From positions 517,323,772 to 517,387,771 of the forward strand of contig JASDDO010000001.1 in assembly GCA_030015575.1 (NCBI GenBank): a stretch of 64,000 nt of DNA, written 5' to 3'. The position numbers were made by a program, and so were the translations under genes. Below, piece by piece: positions 52,979 through 64,000 of the stretch. The stretch comes from Agapanthus africanus (lineage: Eukaryota; Streptophyta; Magnoliopsida; Asparagales; Amaryllidaceae). Below the pieces are notes generated by a model. The model was given only the letters and a program-made list of their open reading frames with translations, ran no database searches and was not told where the DNA came from. The first letter of the stretch is position 1. Each line of letters opens with the position of its first letter.

Positions 52979-54214
52979 TCAGTAGAATAGGATCGCCTGT
53001 TCACCTTTTCGCCCGGGAGGAACGTAAAATGTTTGCAGCTCTTGCACACTATAAGCTTCAAGTGCATCGAGATCTTTGTAGTGCTCTTGTGAAACCATGG
53101 TGATCTGCAAACTTTGATTATCGCCAATGAAGGCTTGTATTGATGGCCGAGCGAAAAATATAGCGTTAACCTCATCTTCCGAGTCGCTGCTGAAGATCAA
53201 CATAGGGATGGATGGTCCCGGCTTGTTGTATTGGGGCGGCCCTGAATAAACTATCTCTTCTTCCTCCTCGGTATCACTCTCGAAGACTGGAATAGTGGTG
53301 ATAGCTTTGTCCTTTGGTTTGTGACATCTCTCCGTGTCTTCGAAATCTGGCAAGAAGTATTTTGCATCTTCGTACTTTCGGACTTTGTTCACGGAGAATG
53401 GGTTCAACTCTCCTGTTATGGTGTACTCAAGACCGTCCTTGAAGTATTTCATACACTGATGCTGTGTAGAAGGGATGATGTTGTACTCGTGTAACCAAGG
53501 CTAGCCGAGCAAAGCATTGTAGCATGTCTTGGCGTCAATGACGTGAAATTTAATATCCGTGACAAGCAGGCCGAAGCGTAAAGTCAGTATCATAGACCCG
53601 AGAGTCCGTGATGACTGGGAGTCAAACCCGGAGATGGTGATTTAATCACGAGCTAGGTGTTGAACGCTCATGCAGATTTCCTTCAACACTCGTACGTTGA
53701 GGAGATTGACGGAAGACCCATTGTCGACCAGGATTTTGCTTATCTTAATATCGTGACAATATCCTGAGACATAAAGGGGACGGTTGTGCTCACACATCCC
53801 GAGGAGGAGATCTTCATCGCCGAAAGTGATATCGGCTGTGTGCACTTCTTCCAGCTCGTATTTCATCCTTTTATCGGTGAGAAAAGTTTGGAATTGCTCT
53901 GGCTCTTGTAGCGCCTTGATCAATGAATCTCTCGCCTCTTTGGATATTAAAAGGGCGTCGAGAATGCTGAGCAGCGAGGGTAACCTCCTCAAATGCGCCA
54001 GAACGTTGTAGTCCATCTTACTTTTCTTCGGTGGGTCCTTGGCTGTCAGCTCCTTCATGACTTGTTCATCTAGGGCGATATCCTCAGGGACCTTTTCTTT
54101 TCCCTTATCTTTTTTATTCGTAGGTCCGAGATTCTTTTCGGGCAGCTGGATATTTTCACAGGTCTTAAGGTTCTTCCTCTTTTCCCGAGGTGGATTCTTT
54201 GAAGAGAGGGCCAA
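52979..54214 (-). pseudogene. RT5 aspartic protease region
   Basis: The same frame as gag and RT. An acidic-basic linker is followed by ISKILVDNGSSVNLLNV (near 53690-53740), the Asp-Asn-Gly-Ser-Ser active site usual for Tat proteases, then TISGFDSQSSRTLGSM and HQCMKYFKDGLEYTITGE. Stops at 53642 (TAA), 53501 (TAG), 52979 (TGA) and 52838 (TAG) interrupt it. The protease would cut the polyprotein. The segment 53452-52979 contains an acidic stretch (ESDTEEEEEIVYS) of unknown role. Confidence 0.8.
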
Positions 54215-54217
54215 GAG

Positions 54218-54803
54218 TTATTTCTTCGTCAGAGTCGCTCCCGAAGGTGAGAACTTGTGATCCTCCGGTGTTAACCATGAGAAGTTGCCGGGAGTTCTTT
54301 TATACTCCTCGGTTGTACTTCTTTGCTCCCGACGAGTCTTGCGTTTCATCCGCTTAAAATGCTGCCGGTGAGCAACATACCCCTGCCACCATCTTTTAAA
54401 AGCGTTGCACTCTTCGATAGGGTGTGCCATCTTTCGATGATATAGGCAGTAGCTAGGATGCGTCTCTGCTTCATCGAGAGTGTTTCCTTCGGAGGGTGGT
54501 AGCTTCATTCCCACTGATATGGCTTTAGCAAACCTTTTCCTCGTCTTGAACTTATTTTTATTTGCGACGGATGTCCTTTGATTCAACGGGAGTGTCTCGA
54601 CTCTTTCGTCCAGTCGCCGGCGTTTGGCCTTTTCAAATATGGCCATCTCACGCCCCTGATCAGCTTTACTTTTCAGAAAAGCTTCACTTAGGAATGCGTC
54701 GATCATTTCGTCTGAAGGCCCTAGACGTTCCGGTTCAGGACTTGTCCCCAGTCTCTCGGTGCAAGGAGTTTCTTCATCGTCTATCGACGAGTGAGAGATC
54801 ACA
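54218..54803 (-). pseudogene. gag: RT5 gag C-terminus with knuckle, cut by RT6
   Basis: The frame begins at the RT6 junction and carries basic segments (KAKRRRLDER, FKRMKRKTRREQRS) and the knuckle YCLYHRKMAHPIEECNAFK of the Cys-X2-His-X4-His-X4-Cys type. It ends at TAA 54218-54220, after which the same frame continues into the protease region. Most of gag and the 5' LTR lie beyond RT6. Confidence 0.8.
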
Positions 54804-56930
54804 TGTTAGGCCACGGCAGCGCCCCGGCCGTAAGAACGAGGCCAAAATGCGGAATCAAAACTTTTCTTTAAACAAGAAACCGGCGCTACCGCGGACTATA
54901 AACCCGGATCGGGCCATTAACCTACTCCTACCAAACTAGAGAAGGGGTGGAGAGATATACCGAGCGATCCGTGTCCTTCGGTCTTCTCGTCATCGTCCCG
55001 ATCTCCCCGCGGAATCTCCGGTCTTCATCTCCTCGTCGGAAGGGCACCACATCGCCGGGTTCTTTTACGGGCTCCCACCTCTGGACCGAGGCAACTCGGG
55101 CACGAAGTTGGTGAGTCGACGTGTCTAAGAAATGCTGTAGGCTAGTGTAGAGTTCTTTGTCTCATGGGGTTACTAGAAGTTGCCTTTTGAATGGAGGAAT
55201 GAGATGCAAGTTTTTTTTGGATGAACAAAGGGATTTTGTTCAAAATAAAATGAGAACCATCCCTCACAAAAAACTTGGACAGCCCCCTCCTATTGTGGCC
55301 GGCCCCTTGAGGAATGAGAAGGGTGGTCAATATCAAAGGGGGGTGAGAAGCAATAATACAAGAGAGAGAGAGGTGATGATTAAGAATTATCATCACAACA
55401 AAGTCCACACTCAAAACCCATCACTCTCATCACAAAAGTCAAGCCATCATAATCAAAAGAAAGTCAAAGGATGGTGGAACCATCATGAAACCATCATGAT
55501 GCAACTACATGCAAAAACAATCCTCCAAATTGCTAATTTGCACATTTGCAAATTAGCCTTCCTCCCCCATTTTTCAGCCAAGGAAAGAAACAAAGGAAAA
55601 TGGCCGAAACGGAATGCAAACTGGCAACTTCAGAAAACTGATCCCGTAATAAATTACAGGAAAACCCCGCGACTGTATATACATACCCGCATTTGTATTT
55701 CGACCGAATACAAATTCAATGAGACAAAATCTACACTGTACAATAATAGGATCCGGCTTAAACCAAAGCCCGCTAGTATTATCCGTCCGATCATGATCCG
55801 TGCAATACCGCACGTATCTGATCGAACCCTGCCATATCTCCATACGGCCTCTACAGCGTTTTGCCCGAAACTTGAGTAACTGTCTGTGGGGGACTCTAAA
55901 GACTCGTCAATACTTTTGGCTGTGGATTTAACCACTAGCACGCAGAGATATTAGCCATACGTAACGGGCTACCAGGTATTGATCAAAAGGGACGTCGATG
56001 AGCGAACTCATCCTGACACCCTACTGAGCCTGTCAGTGACAATATCCGTACAGTCCGGTCCGTTCGTCTATGAGCATCGCATGGCGGGCCTAGGGGGTTG
56101 GTAAAAGTCAGATCCCTAAAAGCGGTACAAGTCGTGTCGGAGTGTAGCCCAGAACACCCTGAGATACTACTGGAATACCTACCAGTAAATCTCCTGTCTC
56201 GGCCGAGGGCTTTGTGTAATGGCTCTCCTAGACACAGCGCGACCTCACCCCCAATACCGGAAGAGACAAACCCCTGCAGATCCGCCCACTGCCTCCATGT
56301 GGCTCGGGACTGTACCCAACTAAAACCTGTTTGCACGACTCCTTTGAGCCGTGGTAGGGTAGTAATCAAATTACAGTGGGAACTCACACGAGACAAATGA
56401 CGATCTCAGGTCGATGAACTAACTTGTACACATATCACTAGGGAACTGCTATCTGACGTCAGGTATAAGACCAACTGGCATGTTCCCGGCGAGTCCTGTC
56501 CGGTGTACTCATAACCCAATGAGCACCTGTATACATCTTAGGTGAACCAACTGACACCAGTGGCTTGTGAGACCGGCCACCGCCCCTCGTCGGGGTCTCG
56601 ACTGTATACAGTAGTCTACTCTGGAGTATCGATGCCCTGTCTCGAAAACTCCCACGACTAGGGACCTTTTAAGAATGTGCTTATAGACCTCAGCTCCCAT
56701 GTATATGATCGCCATCATACTGTTGGCCGTCAAGCAAGAATCCTAAGGGCTCTATCAACGCGCAATAGTGACCTGTAAGGTCACCTAAAACAGTACACGA
56801 TGATAAAGATAAACCAGATAGTATACTATCATCTTGAGTAAGACTGTCCTACCAGTATAGGTCCTCCCTCAATTATTGCAATCACGTGCCTGTGATCCAA
56901 TAATTGACTCTGAGGGCACTATCTCCAACA
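54804..56930 (-). repeat. RT6 3' LTR (2127 bp)
   Basis: The plus strand runs TGTTAGGCCACGG to CTATCTCCAACA and matches 62642-64000 over all of the latter. The visible offset is only about 6 bp, partly explained by a longer GA run in the second copy (63200-63214). Frames in it, some longer than 200 codons, are not genes. Confidence 0.95.
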
Positions 56931-56946
56931 ATCTCCCACTTGCACT
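56931..56946 (-). promoter_or_regulatory. RT6 polypurine tract
   Basis: The minus strand reads CAAGTGGGAGAT immediately before TTGTTGGAGATAG, the standard Copia polypurine tract and LTR start. Confidence 0.85.
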
Positions 56947-57042
56947 CAAGGCTAATTATTGCGATGTCGCATACTCACAGCCCGTGTGATACCGAACACC
57001 CAACTCCTCTACTAATCAGTCTCACAAAACCCGTTTCCAAAA

Positions 57043-57720
57043 CTATTGCATTCGAGGAATAGCCTCAGTGAGTGGATCCGCTTTGATGTTTCTTTCTATG
57101 TCTCTCTTAATATCAAGTTCGCGGAGAAACCCATCTCCCGAAATGAGCAATACCAGTCTTAGAATATGTCTGGATGTCTGATGGGACCTAGTTCGCAAAT
57201 GAACTCCAAATCCAAACTTCTTAGACTGTATCGTCAACTGAACTTAATCAGTACCCTGCGCCATGCCTCCCTCAATGTCCGTTTGGATCACCTGTCCAAA
57301 ACACTGCCCCTTGTCAGAGGGAAAACCATAACTCTGACGGCCACCCTGTCGTCCAGGTCACCATGGAAGCTTAGAATGATAACTGTCTCCTAAAAGAGTC
57401 TGTTGTTATCATGTCCCTAGAACATCCACTTATGTTCTAAAACTGCTTCCGAATGTTTCTCCAGGATTGGATCAATATCAGCTTATTGCATCCCATATAA
57501 AACAACTTCTGGTGTGGTACTTGACATCTCATGATTGACTCAATTGCCTATGCAAGTGATCTGCCAATCATGCACATCCCTCTCCCCTTTAGTCTTTAAG
57601 ACACCTTTAGAGAGGGTGGCTCCATTACCTGCAAGTACACTACCGTGTCTGGAGTCATCCGTTCTAAATACTCTTAGAATGCTGTCTAAGTACCCAGATT
57701 GGGAAACTACCAAAATCTAG
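57043..57720 (-). pseudogene. RT6 RNase H remnants at the end of pol
   Basis: Minus-strand frames near 57720-57560 (GYLDSILRV, TDDSRHGSVLAGNGATLSKG) and 57237-57043 (RSHQTSRHILRLVLL, IKADPLTEAIPRM) follow the order of the Copia RNase H domain and its closing ADPLT motif, next to the polypurine tract. The reading is broken between them and many residues are changed. RNase H would remove RNA during reverse transcription. It is inactive here. Confidence 0.5.
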
Positions 57721-59490
57721 ATCTAAAACCATAGATCTAGTAACCATAATATCTGATATAATATCCAAGCCTTATGTGGAGAAACTACTGTATGACAACC
57801 AAAGTATAACCGACCGTAGTATAGGAATTTCACTTCCTACTCTATGTATGTTATCCAAATACCAGGACATCACACCCTACTACCTTCTTAATAGATCCAT
57901 CCCCTATTCTGATGAAGTCTAACCTATGACTGTCACATTAGAAATAGATGATCTATCTTCTCTACATCTGCTTTAGTCTCTTAATAGACATAAGCCACTT
58001 GTCCACCAATACTTCCGCTGCTCCCACTGACTACGACAACCCTCTGGCAGAATCATATACACGTGCACTTCTAAAGCTTGTTTAGAACGACGCTATACCC
58101 ATCCTCCTGCCGGGTCTCACAGTCTGGAACAACAGCAATGGCAAGTCTGGGTAAACAAGAACCTCCCTGTCACCGTCTTTGAGCATACAGAAGTACCTCT
58201 TGAGTGCCTGAGGTTACCCACCATATCTGCGGAGTGGCTAATGGAATGTCAAACCAGATTGAATCTTTAGGTTCTTATCAAATTTTCAGTAATCGTTTGC
58301 GGTTCTGGAATCACTTCCAGTTCTACTATACTCCCACTACTGTTTTCTGAAAAAAAATCCATTTTTATTAAAACTGTGGCGAGTCAAGAACAATATCACT
58401 ATTGATCTTCCAGATGGTAGAAAGTCAACCCTCGTCATAGCCCGGGTCAACCCACAAACAGCCATTACGGAAACGTGCCTTGAGTTATCCAGAGTCTGGT
58501 TTTAAGCATAAGCTGGACAACTCCCCGTACCTTAACATCGTTAAGATATGAACTGTTCTATATCCAATACAGAAACAGAGGCACTGATTTAATTGGAACC
58601 AGATTCAAATCATGCAGCTGTCTCCAGTGCATGTCAACTAAATGGAAAGAGGCCGATCAGCATTACTCAACTTAGGAATACTTCCAATTATGAGTAACCT
58701 GAAAGAGAAGCAAGTTCTCTTAATCATTACTATCAACTGAATACCAAACACAAGTATCTACATCTTCGATCACCTTGAAGAATCCCGATACTTGCAACAC
58801 CTGGTTCTCTACTTTATTCTTATACCTATAACTTCTCAAAATTCGGACCTTGCGTTTCTATGAAACACTTGTCTAAAAACTAAGAAGTCATAAGTAAACC
58901 GAATATGGTATGAGGACCAACCCTTCTGTCCTAATGGACACTGGATAATATACAATATTCTGTATAAGTCCCTTGAGTCTAATAACCCATTCCCTGTGTG
59001 TCGTAGGTTGAAAACTGTACCTATGGTTAAGAAGAATTACACCGCTGTTTAATACTCCTTACCTAACCATCCACTGATATAGGCAAATGTCATGGACATA
59101 ATTTCAAAAAGTTATATCTCACTCTATAAAAATAGACGTACAGATGTATCAATTTGAAATTGGTACATAACAGCGGATATTCAAAACCAAATATTTGCCG
59201 TCTGGCAAATTACCCAGGTGGTTTCCTCAAATATCACCAATTACAACGAATTCCGATATAATGAGGACAATCACCTAATTCTCAATAACTTACTCCCACT
59301 CATCATCTGTAAAACCATACAGATGTGAGAATCATAGGAGCAAGTGTCTAATTGGAAAATCAGTTTTCTTTTAACAGTACACAGTGAGACTGAAACATGT
59401 AAATGTTTCGAAGGGGTATCCGGGTATTCCTAGTAATGCCTCTTCCATTATCCAGATTCACAACTGTAACCGTATATTTCTATGCCATCT
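57721..59490 (-). other. RT6 interior, decayed, no frame I can identify
   Basis: The position corresponds to reverse transcriptase and integrase in a normal Copia element, but six-frame reading gives only short fragments without the usual catalytic motifs. It may be a heavily mutated pol or replacement sequence. Confidence 0.4.
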
Positions 59491-59499
59491 TTCCACATC

Positions 59500-60320
59500 C
59501 CTTTATATGTCTTTAGTCATTACCTTCTGCACACCCCTTTAGGCTAAATGGTTTTCTTCTTTCCCTACCGTTCGGCACCAGCCTATGGTTTGGAAGAAGA
59601 CTATCCAATAAGCATAATGGGTGTACTGTCCTAATCCTAGAAGCACTCGCAATGCGAGAGAAGGTGAAGATAAAATACAACCGAATAAACCTTATTCCTA
59701 TTTCTCCTGAACCAGAATCCATCTCCAAACTGGAACAAGTTCCTTTCGAGTTCGTATATAACCATACGATGGAGTATCCAAATAATTGTGGATCTTCGTA
59801 GTGATACGGAGTGTTCTAGAGAAATACATAGGTGAAGTGGGAGTGGTAATGAAATACTTGGTTTGGTCGTGAATAGCAATCGCAATTTACTTTGCCCTCT
59901 TTCTAATCCCTTTATTTGTTTTTACTTAATACCTTTTGTACACCATCGTTAGGCTAATTGGTTTTCTTCATTCCCTACCGGTCGGCACCTGCCTATGGTT
60001 TGGAAGAAGGCTATCCAATTTGCGTAATAGGTGTACTATCCCCTAATCCAAGGAGCACTCGAAACCTGAGAGAAGGTAAGAGGAAAAGACAACTGAATAA
60101 TCCTATTCGTTTTCTCCAGAACCGGAAACCATCCTCGAATAAATTCCTTCGAGTTCGTATATAACCATACGATGGTTTTATCCAATGAAAGTGGATGTTC
60201 GTAGTAATACGGGGTGTTCTGGAGAAAAGGGTAAAAGTAGGAGTGGCAAAGAGGTTTGCAACTCTGACAATCCAAAAGCCAGTGTTTAAGAAGGTTCGGT
60301 TAATTTGGTCACTGAGTCAT
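59500..60320. repeat. Tandem duplication of about 405-410 bp in RT6
   Basis: Two diverged copies: TTTTCTTCWTTCCCTACC at 59552 and 59962, CTATGGTTTGGAAGAAG about 410 bp apart, and GAGTTCGTATATAACCATAC at 59748 and 60151. By eye identity is around 80%. Neither copy holds a recognisable gag motif. Confidence 0.85.
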
Positions 60321-62629
60321 AGTCTAGAGTCGGGTCATGGTCGCTGCCAAAGAGAGAGAGAAAAGAAACACTCAGCGTGCACTCTAACCTAGATTAGAAT
60401 GGTTACCAATTTATCTAATCTGGAAACCTCCTACTGTAACCTCAAATTCTTCTCCAAACCTGAAAGAAGAATTAGTCGGGATCACCCGAGGAGTAAACCA
60501 ACTCATCAGTGGGAATCGGGATCCAACTATCATCGCATGATAACGTAACGGAATCCACTCACGTCACCACACTCCAGAAGGTATGCGCATATCTGGCAAG
60601 TTTCAGTTTCTTTAGAAACTCCCGATGTGATTTTTACCCCAAGCGGCTTATGACCTTGACTAGATCAACAAGCCATAAACCGCTAGTCAAGTTCAACCCG
60701 TCATTATTCTGGATTGCATTAAACCCACCCGTATGTGCCCTTGACTAGGTCAACAAGGCCGCACGACTGTCCTAACCAATCCCACTTATGCAACAAACAA
60801 GTACCACTTAGCTACCGAACACTACGTATTGACTAGGTCAACAAACGCAGCACGAATACTAAATAATACCCGTAAGAAATGACGGAGGGCTACGTCTAGT
60901 TTTTAGCGAAAAACTTTTAACGTAATGAACTTGATATCGTTGAAGGAACTGCATACCTTTTTATAAAAATATAGTGGCGAAAACCTTTGCTAAAGAGGTC
61001 ACTCCTGGTGAAGGGATCTCGGCTCTTTCCCCGTAGAATGAGGTGCAGTATATTCCAACTGAATACTACGATGCAAAGCGAAAGTAATCGACTATAGTGA
61101 AGTTATTGCCCTGACGCAAACTTCTGTCCAAGGGGTCACTCCCGGTGAAGGGATCTCGGCCCTTGCCTCGTCGACTGAGGTGCTGGATATTCATAACCGA
61201 ATACCACTGTGCGAAACAAAAGAGAACGTCCTTGCAATAACAGCTTTTTGAAAAATGTTCCAACAACATCAGAATAGGTTTGTTTAGCTTGCATTGATCC
61301 GAATCAATGCAGTCCCATCAATTGATCACACCACAAAAGAACGAAAATAATGATGTACATATATGCCATCCGCATTCGTCATTGGGTCCCGTCATTACCC
61401 GTTAGGTTACTTAACTAACGACAGAGCGGGGACTGGACTAGCGCGGATGCAAAACATATACAACATCTACTAGTATATATATCAATATATAATATTCGCT
61501 CAAGGCATGATAAAATGCAACATCACAGAAATGTAATAAGCATCACAGAACAATACAGATATCTGCGATCCCCGGGTTTCATAGAGCCGCTACTGAAACC
61601 CGACGTTCCCCTGGTCATGTGGATAGCCCTGTGCAATGAAATCCTAGACCCCTACGGGCGCGGCAAGTTACTGGCCAAAACCTGAAGCGAGGCAGCCCCC
61701 TTCAGCAACGTGAATGGACCACCCAACATTTCACGGAATCCGGTAACTTAGGCACCCCTCCTTGGGTCAACCTGTACCCCCTACGAGTGCGGCGAATAGC
61801 CCGCCAATTCTAGAGTGAAGCCCCCTCTGTCTCAATGCCATGAGATGCGGGTCCGTTGCCCTCTAGAACCCGGCTATCCGTGAACCCCACCGCGGGGTAA
61901 TCTCAGTACAGAAAGTAAAATATACATACAAGTACATCGACCTCAGCCCGGTCGTGCCCCAAAAGAATAATATATAAACAGACAGTGACGGCAGTCTACA
62001 TGTCGGACGCTCACCCCGCAATATCAAATGTACATAATACAACCAAACTGTACTAACATTGCATCCAGGCTATCCACCACGACAATCCGCAACATCACAG
62101 CACAACACAGAACATCAACGTGAATGTCACGTTCGCAAATCCGTCTAAAAGGGCTATAACAGTTAGACAGGATTTACCGATCAGGTAACATTCACGGTCG
62201 CAGATATAATGTAAATACTGTGAAATAACATGTTTAAAATTTTCGATCGACTAAATTTCCCGAAGTGGGCCCCAAGAACAAACCCCAGTATTCAGAAAAA
62301 TCTGGGCCTAAACAGAATATACCAAAAACCCTATTTCCATGTCAGAAGTCCATTGTGAAAATTTGGTGCAGTTTGGCCACAGAACGGCGGCGGATCGACG
62401 GCCAAAACGTGGTTTTGGCCGCTGAGCCGCCGCGCTACAGTAACATTAGCCTACCAAATTTTCACAGAATTCATAAAAAACCCTGCACGTAATTTTCCAA
62501 TGTACCAAATAATTTTTAGACCACAGAAAAATTCGACAGAAAGTACGACATGGAAACGCGGTTTTTGGAAAATCCGTTCGATCGAACTTGTAAACACGTT
62601 AGAGCAAGCTAGACTAGGTTAATGGCCTG
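60321..62629 (-). other. RT6 untranslated leader
   Basis: It corresponds to the RT1 leader. It includes two copies of a unit around GTGAAGGGATCTCGGC (61007 and 61146), two of a unit with ACCCCCTACGAGTGCGGC or its variant (about 61650 and 61785), and three GACTAGRTCAACAA phrases (60658-60845). No gene is seen. Confidence 0.65.
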
Positions 62630-62641
62630 GCTCTGATACCA
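62630..62641 (-). promoter_or_regulatory. RT6 primer binding site (initiator Met-tRNA)
   Basis: The minus strand reads TGGTATCAGAGC directly adjoining the 5' LTR. Confidence 0.95.
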
Positions 62642-64000
62642 TGTTAGGCCACGGCAGCGCCCCGGCCGTCAGAACGAGACCAAAATGCGGAATCAAAACT
62701 TTTCTTTAAACAAGAAACTGGCGCTACCGCGGAATATAAACCCGGATCGGGCCATTAACCTACTCCTACCAAACTAGAGAAGGGGTGGAGAGATATACCG
62801 AGCGATCCGTGTCCTTCGGTCTTCTCGTCGTCGTCCCGATCTCCCCGCGGAATCTCCTGTCTTCATCTCCTCGTTGGAAGGGCACCACATCGCCGAGTTC
62901 TTTTACGGGCTCCTATCTCTGGACCGAGGCAACTCGGGCACGAAGTTGGCGAGTCGACGTGTCCAAGAAATGCTGTAGGCTAGTGTAGAGTTCTTTGTCT
63001 CATGGGGTTACTAGAAGTTGCCTTTTGAATGGAGGAATGAGATGCAAGTTTTGTTTGGATGAACAAAGGGATTTTGTGCAAAACAAAATGAGAACCATCC
63101 CTCACAAAAAACTTGGACAGCCCCCTCCTATTGTGGCCAGCCCCTTGAGGAATGAGAAGGGTGGTCAATATCAAAGGGGGGTGAGAAGCAATAATACAAG
63201 AGAGAGAGAGAGAGGTAATGATTAAGAATTATCATCACAACAAAGTCCACACTAAAAAACCCATCACTCTCATCACAAAAGTCAAGCCATCATGATCAAA
63301 AGAAAGTCAAGGGATGGTGGAACCATCATGAAACCATCATGATGCAACTACTTGCAAAAACAACCCTCTAAATTGCTAATTTGCACATTTGCAAATTAAC
63401 CCTCCTCCACCATTTTTCAGCCAAGGAAAAAAACAAAGGAAAATGGCCGAAACGGAATGCAAACTGGCAACTTCAGAAAACTGATCCCGTAATAAATTAC
63501 AGGAAAACCCCGCGACTGTATATACATACCCGCATTTGTATTTCGACCGAATACAAATGCAATGAGACAAAATCTACACTGTACAATAATAGGATCCGGC
63601 TTAAACCAAAGCCCGCTAGTATTATCCGTCCGATCATGATCCGTGCAATACCGCACGTATCTGATCGAACCCTGCCATATCTCCAAACGGCCTATACAGC
63701 GTTTCGCCCGAAACTTGAGTAACTGTCTGTGGGGGACTCTAAAGACTCGTCAATACTTTTGGCTGTGGATTTAACCACTAGCACGTCAGAGGTATTAGCC
63801 ATACGTAACGGGCTACTAGGTATTGACCAAAAGGGACGTCGATGAGCGAACTCATCCTGACACCCTACTGAGCCTGTCAGTGACAATATCCGTACAGTCC
63901 GGTCCGTTCGTCTATGAGTATCGCATGGCGGGCCTAGGGGGTTGGTAAAAGTCAGACCCCCAAAAGCGGTACAAGTCGTGTCGGAGTGTAGCCCAGAACA
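62642..64000 (-). repeat. RT6 5' LTR, first 1359 bp
   Basis: It starts TGTTAGGCCACGG one base from the primer site and aligns with 54804-56156 to the window edge. Confidence 0.95.

Larger units (their letters stand above)
36863..54803 (-). mobile_element. RT5: large Tat-lineage Ty3/gypsy retrotransposon, 5' end displaced by RT6
   Basis: Left to right: 3' LTR, polypurine tract, plus-strand plant-mobile-domain gene, structured repeat arrays, then on the minus strand integrase, a second (archaeal-type) RNase H, RNase H, reverse transcriptase, protease and gag. The second RNase H and the antisense gene mark it as a Tat/Ogre-type element. The gag side is interrupted by RT6 at 54803/54804, and its 5' LTR is outside the window. 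Visible length is 17.9 kb. It is inserted in RT4 integrase. Coding regions are inactivated. Confidence 0.9.
54804..64000 (-). mobile_element. RT6: Ty1/Copia retrotransposon, both LTRs partly in window
   Basis: The 3' LTR is 54804-56930, the interior 56931-62641, and the 5' LTR 62642 to beyond 64000. The primer site, polypurine tract and LTR ends give the minus orientation. It is inserted into RT5 gag. The two LTRs agree closely (about 12 differences in the first 350 bp by eye, fewer later), yet the interior has only scraps of polymerase and no gag I can recognise. It belongs to the same family as RT1. The left TSD would be TCACA (54799-54803); the right end is not visible. Confidence 0.93.

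Noticed and set aside
48490-54803. Stop codons as evidence of C-to-T deamination
   Set aside because: Every stop codon is one C-to-T step from CAA, CAG or CGA, so this cannot be concluded without comparing intact relatives.
55157-55879. 240-codon plus-strand frame
   Set aside because: It lies wholly within the RT6 LTR, antisense to the element. The second LTR carries the same sequence with different frame lengths, so it is not conserved as coding.

Overview
This is repeat-dense nuclear DNA of a flowering plant, probably a eudicot with a large genome. The evidence is long LTR retrotransposons of both plant superfamilies, Met-tRNA primer sites, TATAAATA promoters, short GT-AG introns and a Sirevirus-type polypurine tract. 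I find no convincing cellular gene, rRNA, functional tRNA or CRISPR array. Nearly everything is LTR retrotransposon, much of it nested, and target-site duplications (TSDs) let most of the nesting be read exactly. My labels: RT = retrotransposon, L = isolated LTR.

Left part (1-20990). RT1 is the 5' half of a minus-strand Copia element (LTR 2828-4895, primer site, decayed gag/protease). It abuts an LTR, L1 (4896-5503 plus 19358-20990). Inside L1 lies solo LTR L2 (TSD CCATC), inside that solo LTR L3 (TSD AGGGA), and inside that RT2 (8332-16819, TSD CGCGG), a complete non-autonomous Ty3/gypsy element with only a gag-like gene and a very repetitive 3' UTR. Middle (20991-29245): an inverted-repeat-bounded piece (IR1), the 3' end of a Sirevirus-like element (RT3: decayed accessory ORF, polypurine tract, 3' LTR), part of another LTR (L4), and about 2 kb of low-complexity DNA with palindromes.

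Right part (29246-64000). RT4 is a minus-strand Tat-like gypsy element: 3' LTR, an antisense gene resembling the 'putative gypsy type transposon' family, an 87-bp tandem array interrupted by solo LTR L5 (TSD GTGGG), a small second antisense gene, and an integrase C-terminus. The integrase is cut at 36862 by RT5, a larger Tat-like element: 2.95-kb 3' LTR, an antisense five-exon plant-mobile-domain gene, long structured repeat arrays, then a decayed gag-protease-RT-RNase H-second RNase H-integrase frame on the minus strand. RT5 is cut at 54803 by RT6, a minus-strand Copia element whose two LTRs are about 97% alike where I compared them but whose interior is decayed.

The most unusual signal is in the noncoding parts of RT2, RT5 and their LTR relatives. 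They are built from dozens of short hairpins in which the loop (or core) is conserved while the two arms change together: TCGTRAGGAT loops, CACGTG-4 nt-CACGTG, TTTAA/TTAAA-centred palindromes, GGAC-GTCC, CCCTTTCGGG, and a roughly 50-nt module starting GCCCGTGGATTGTATACGG. RT4's unrelated 87-bp array also encodes two hairpins per unit with a shared GGAAG loop.
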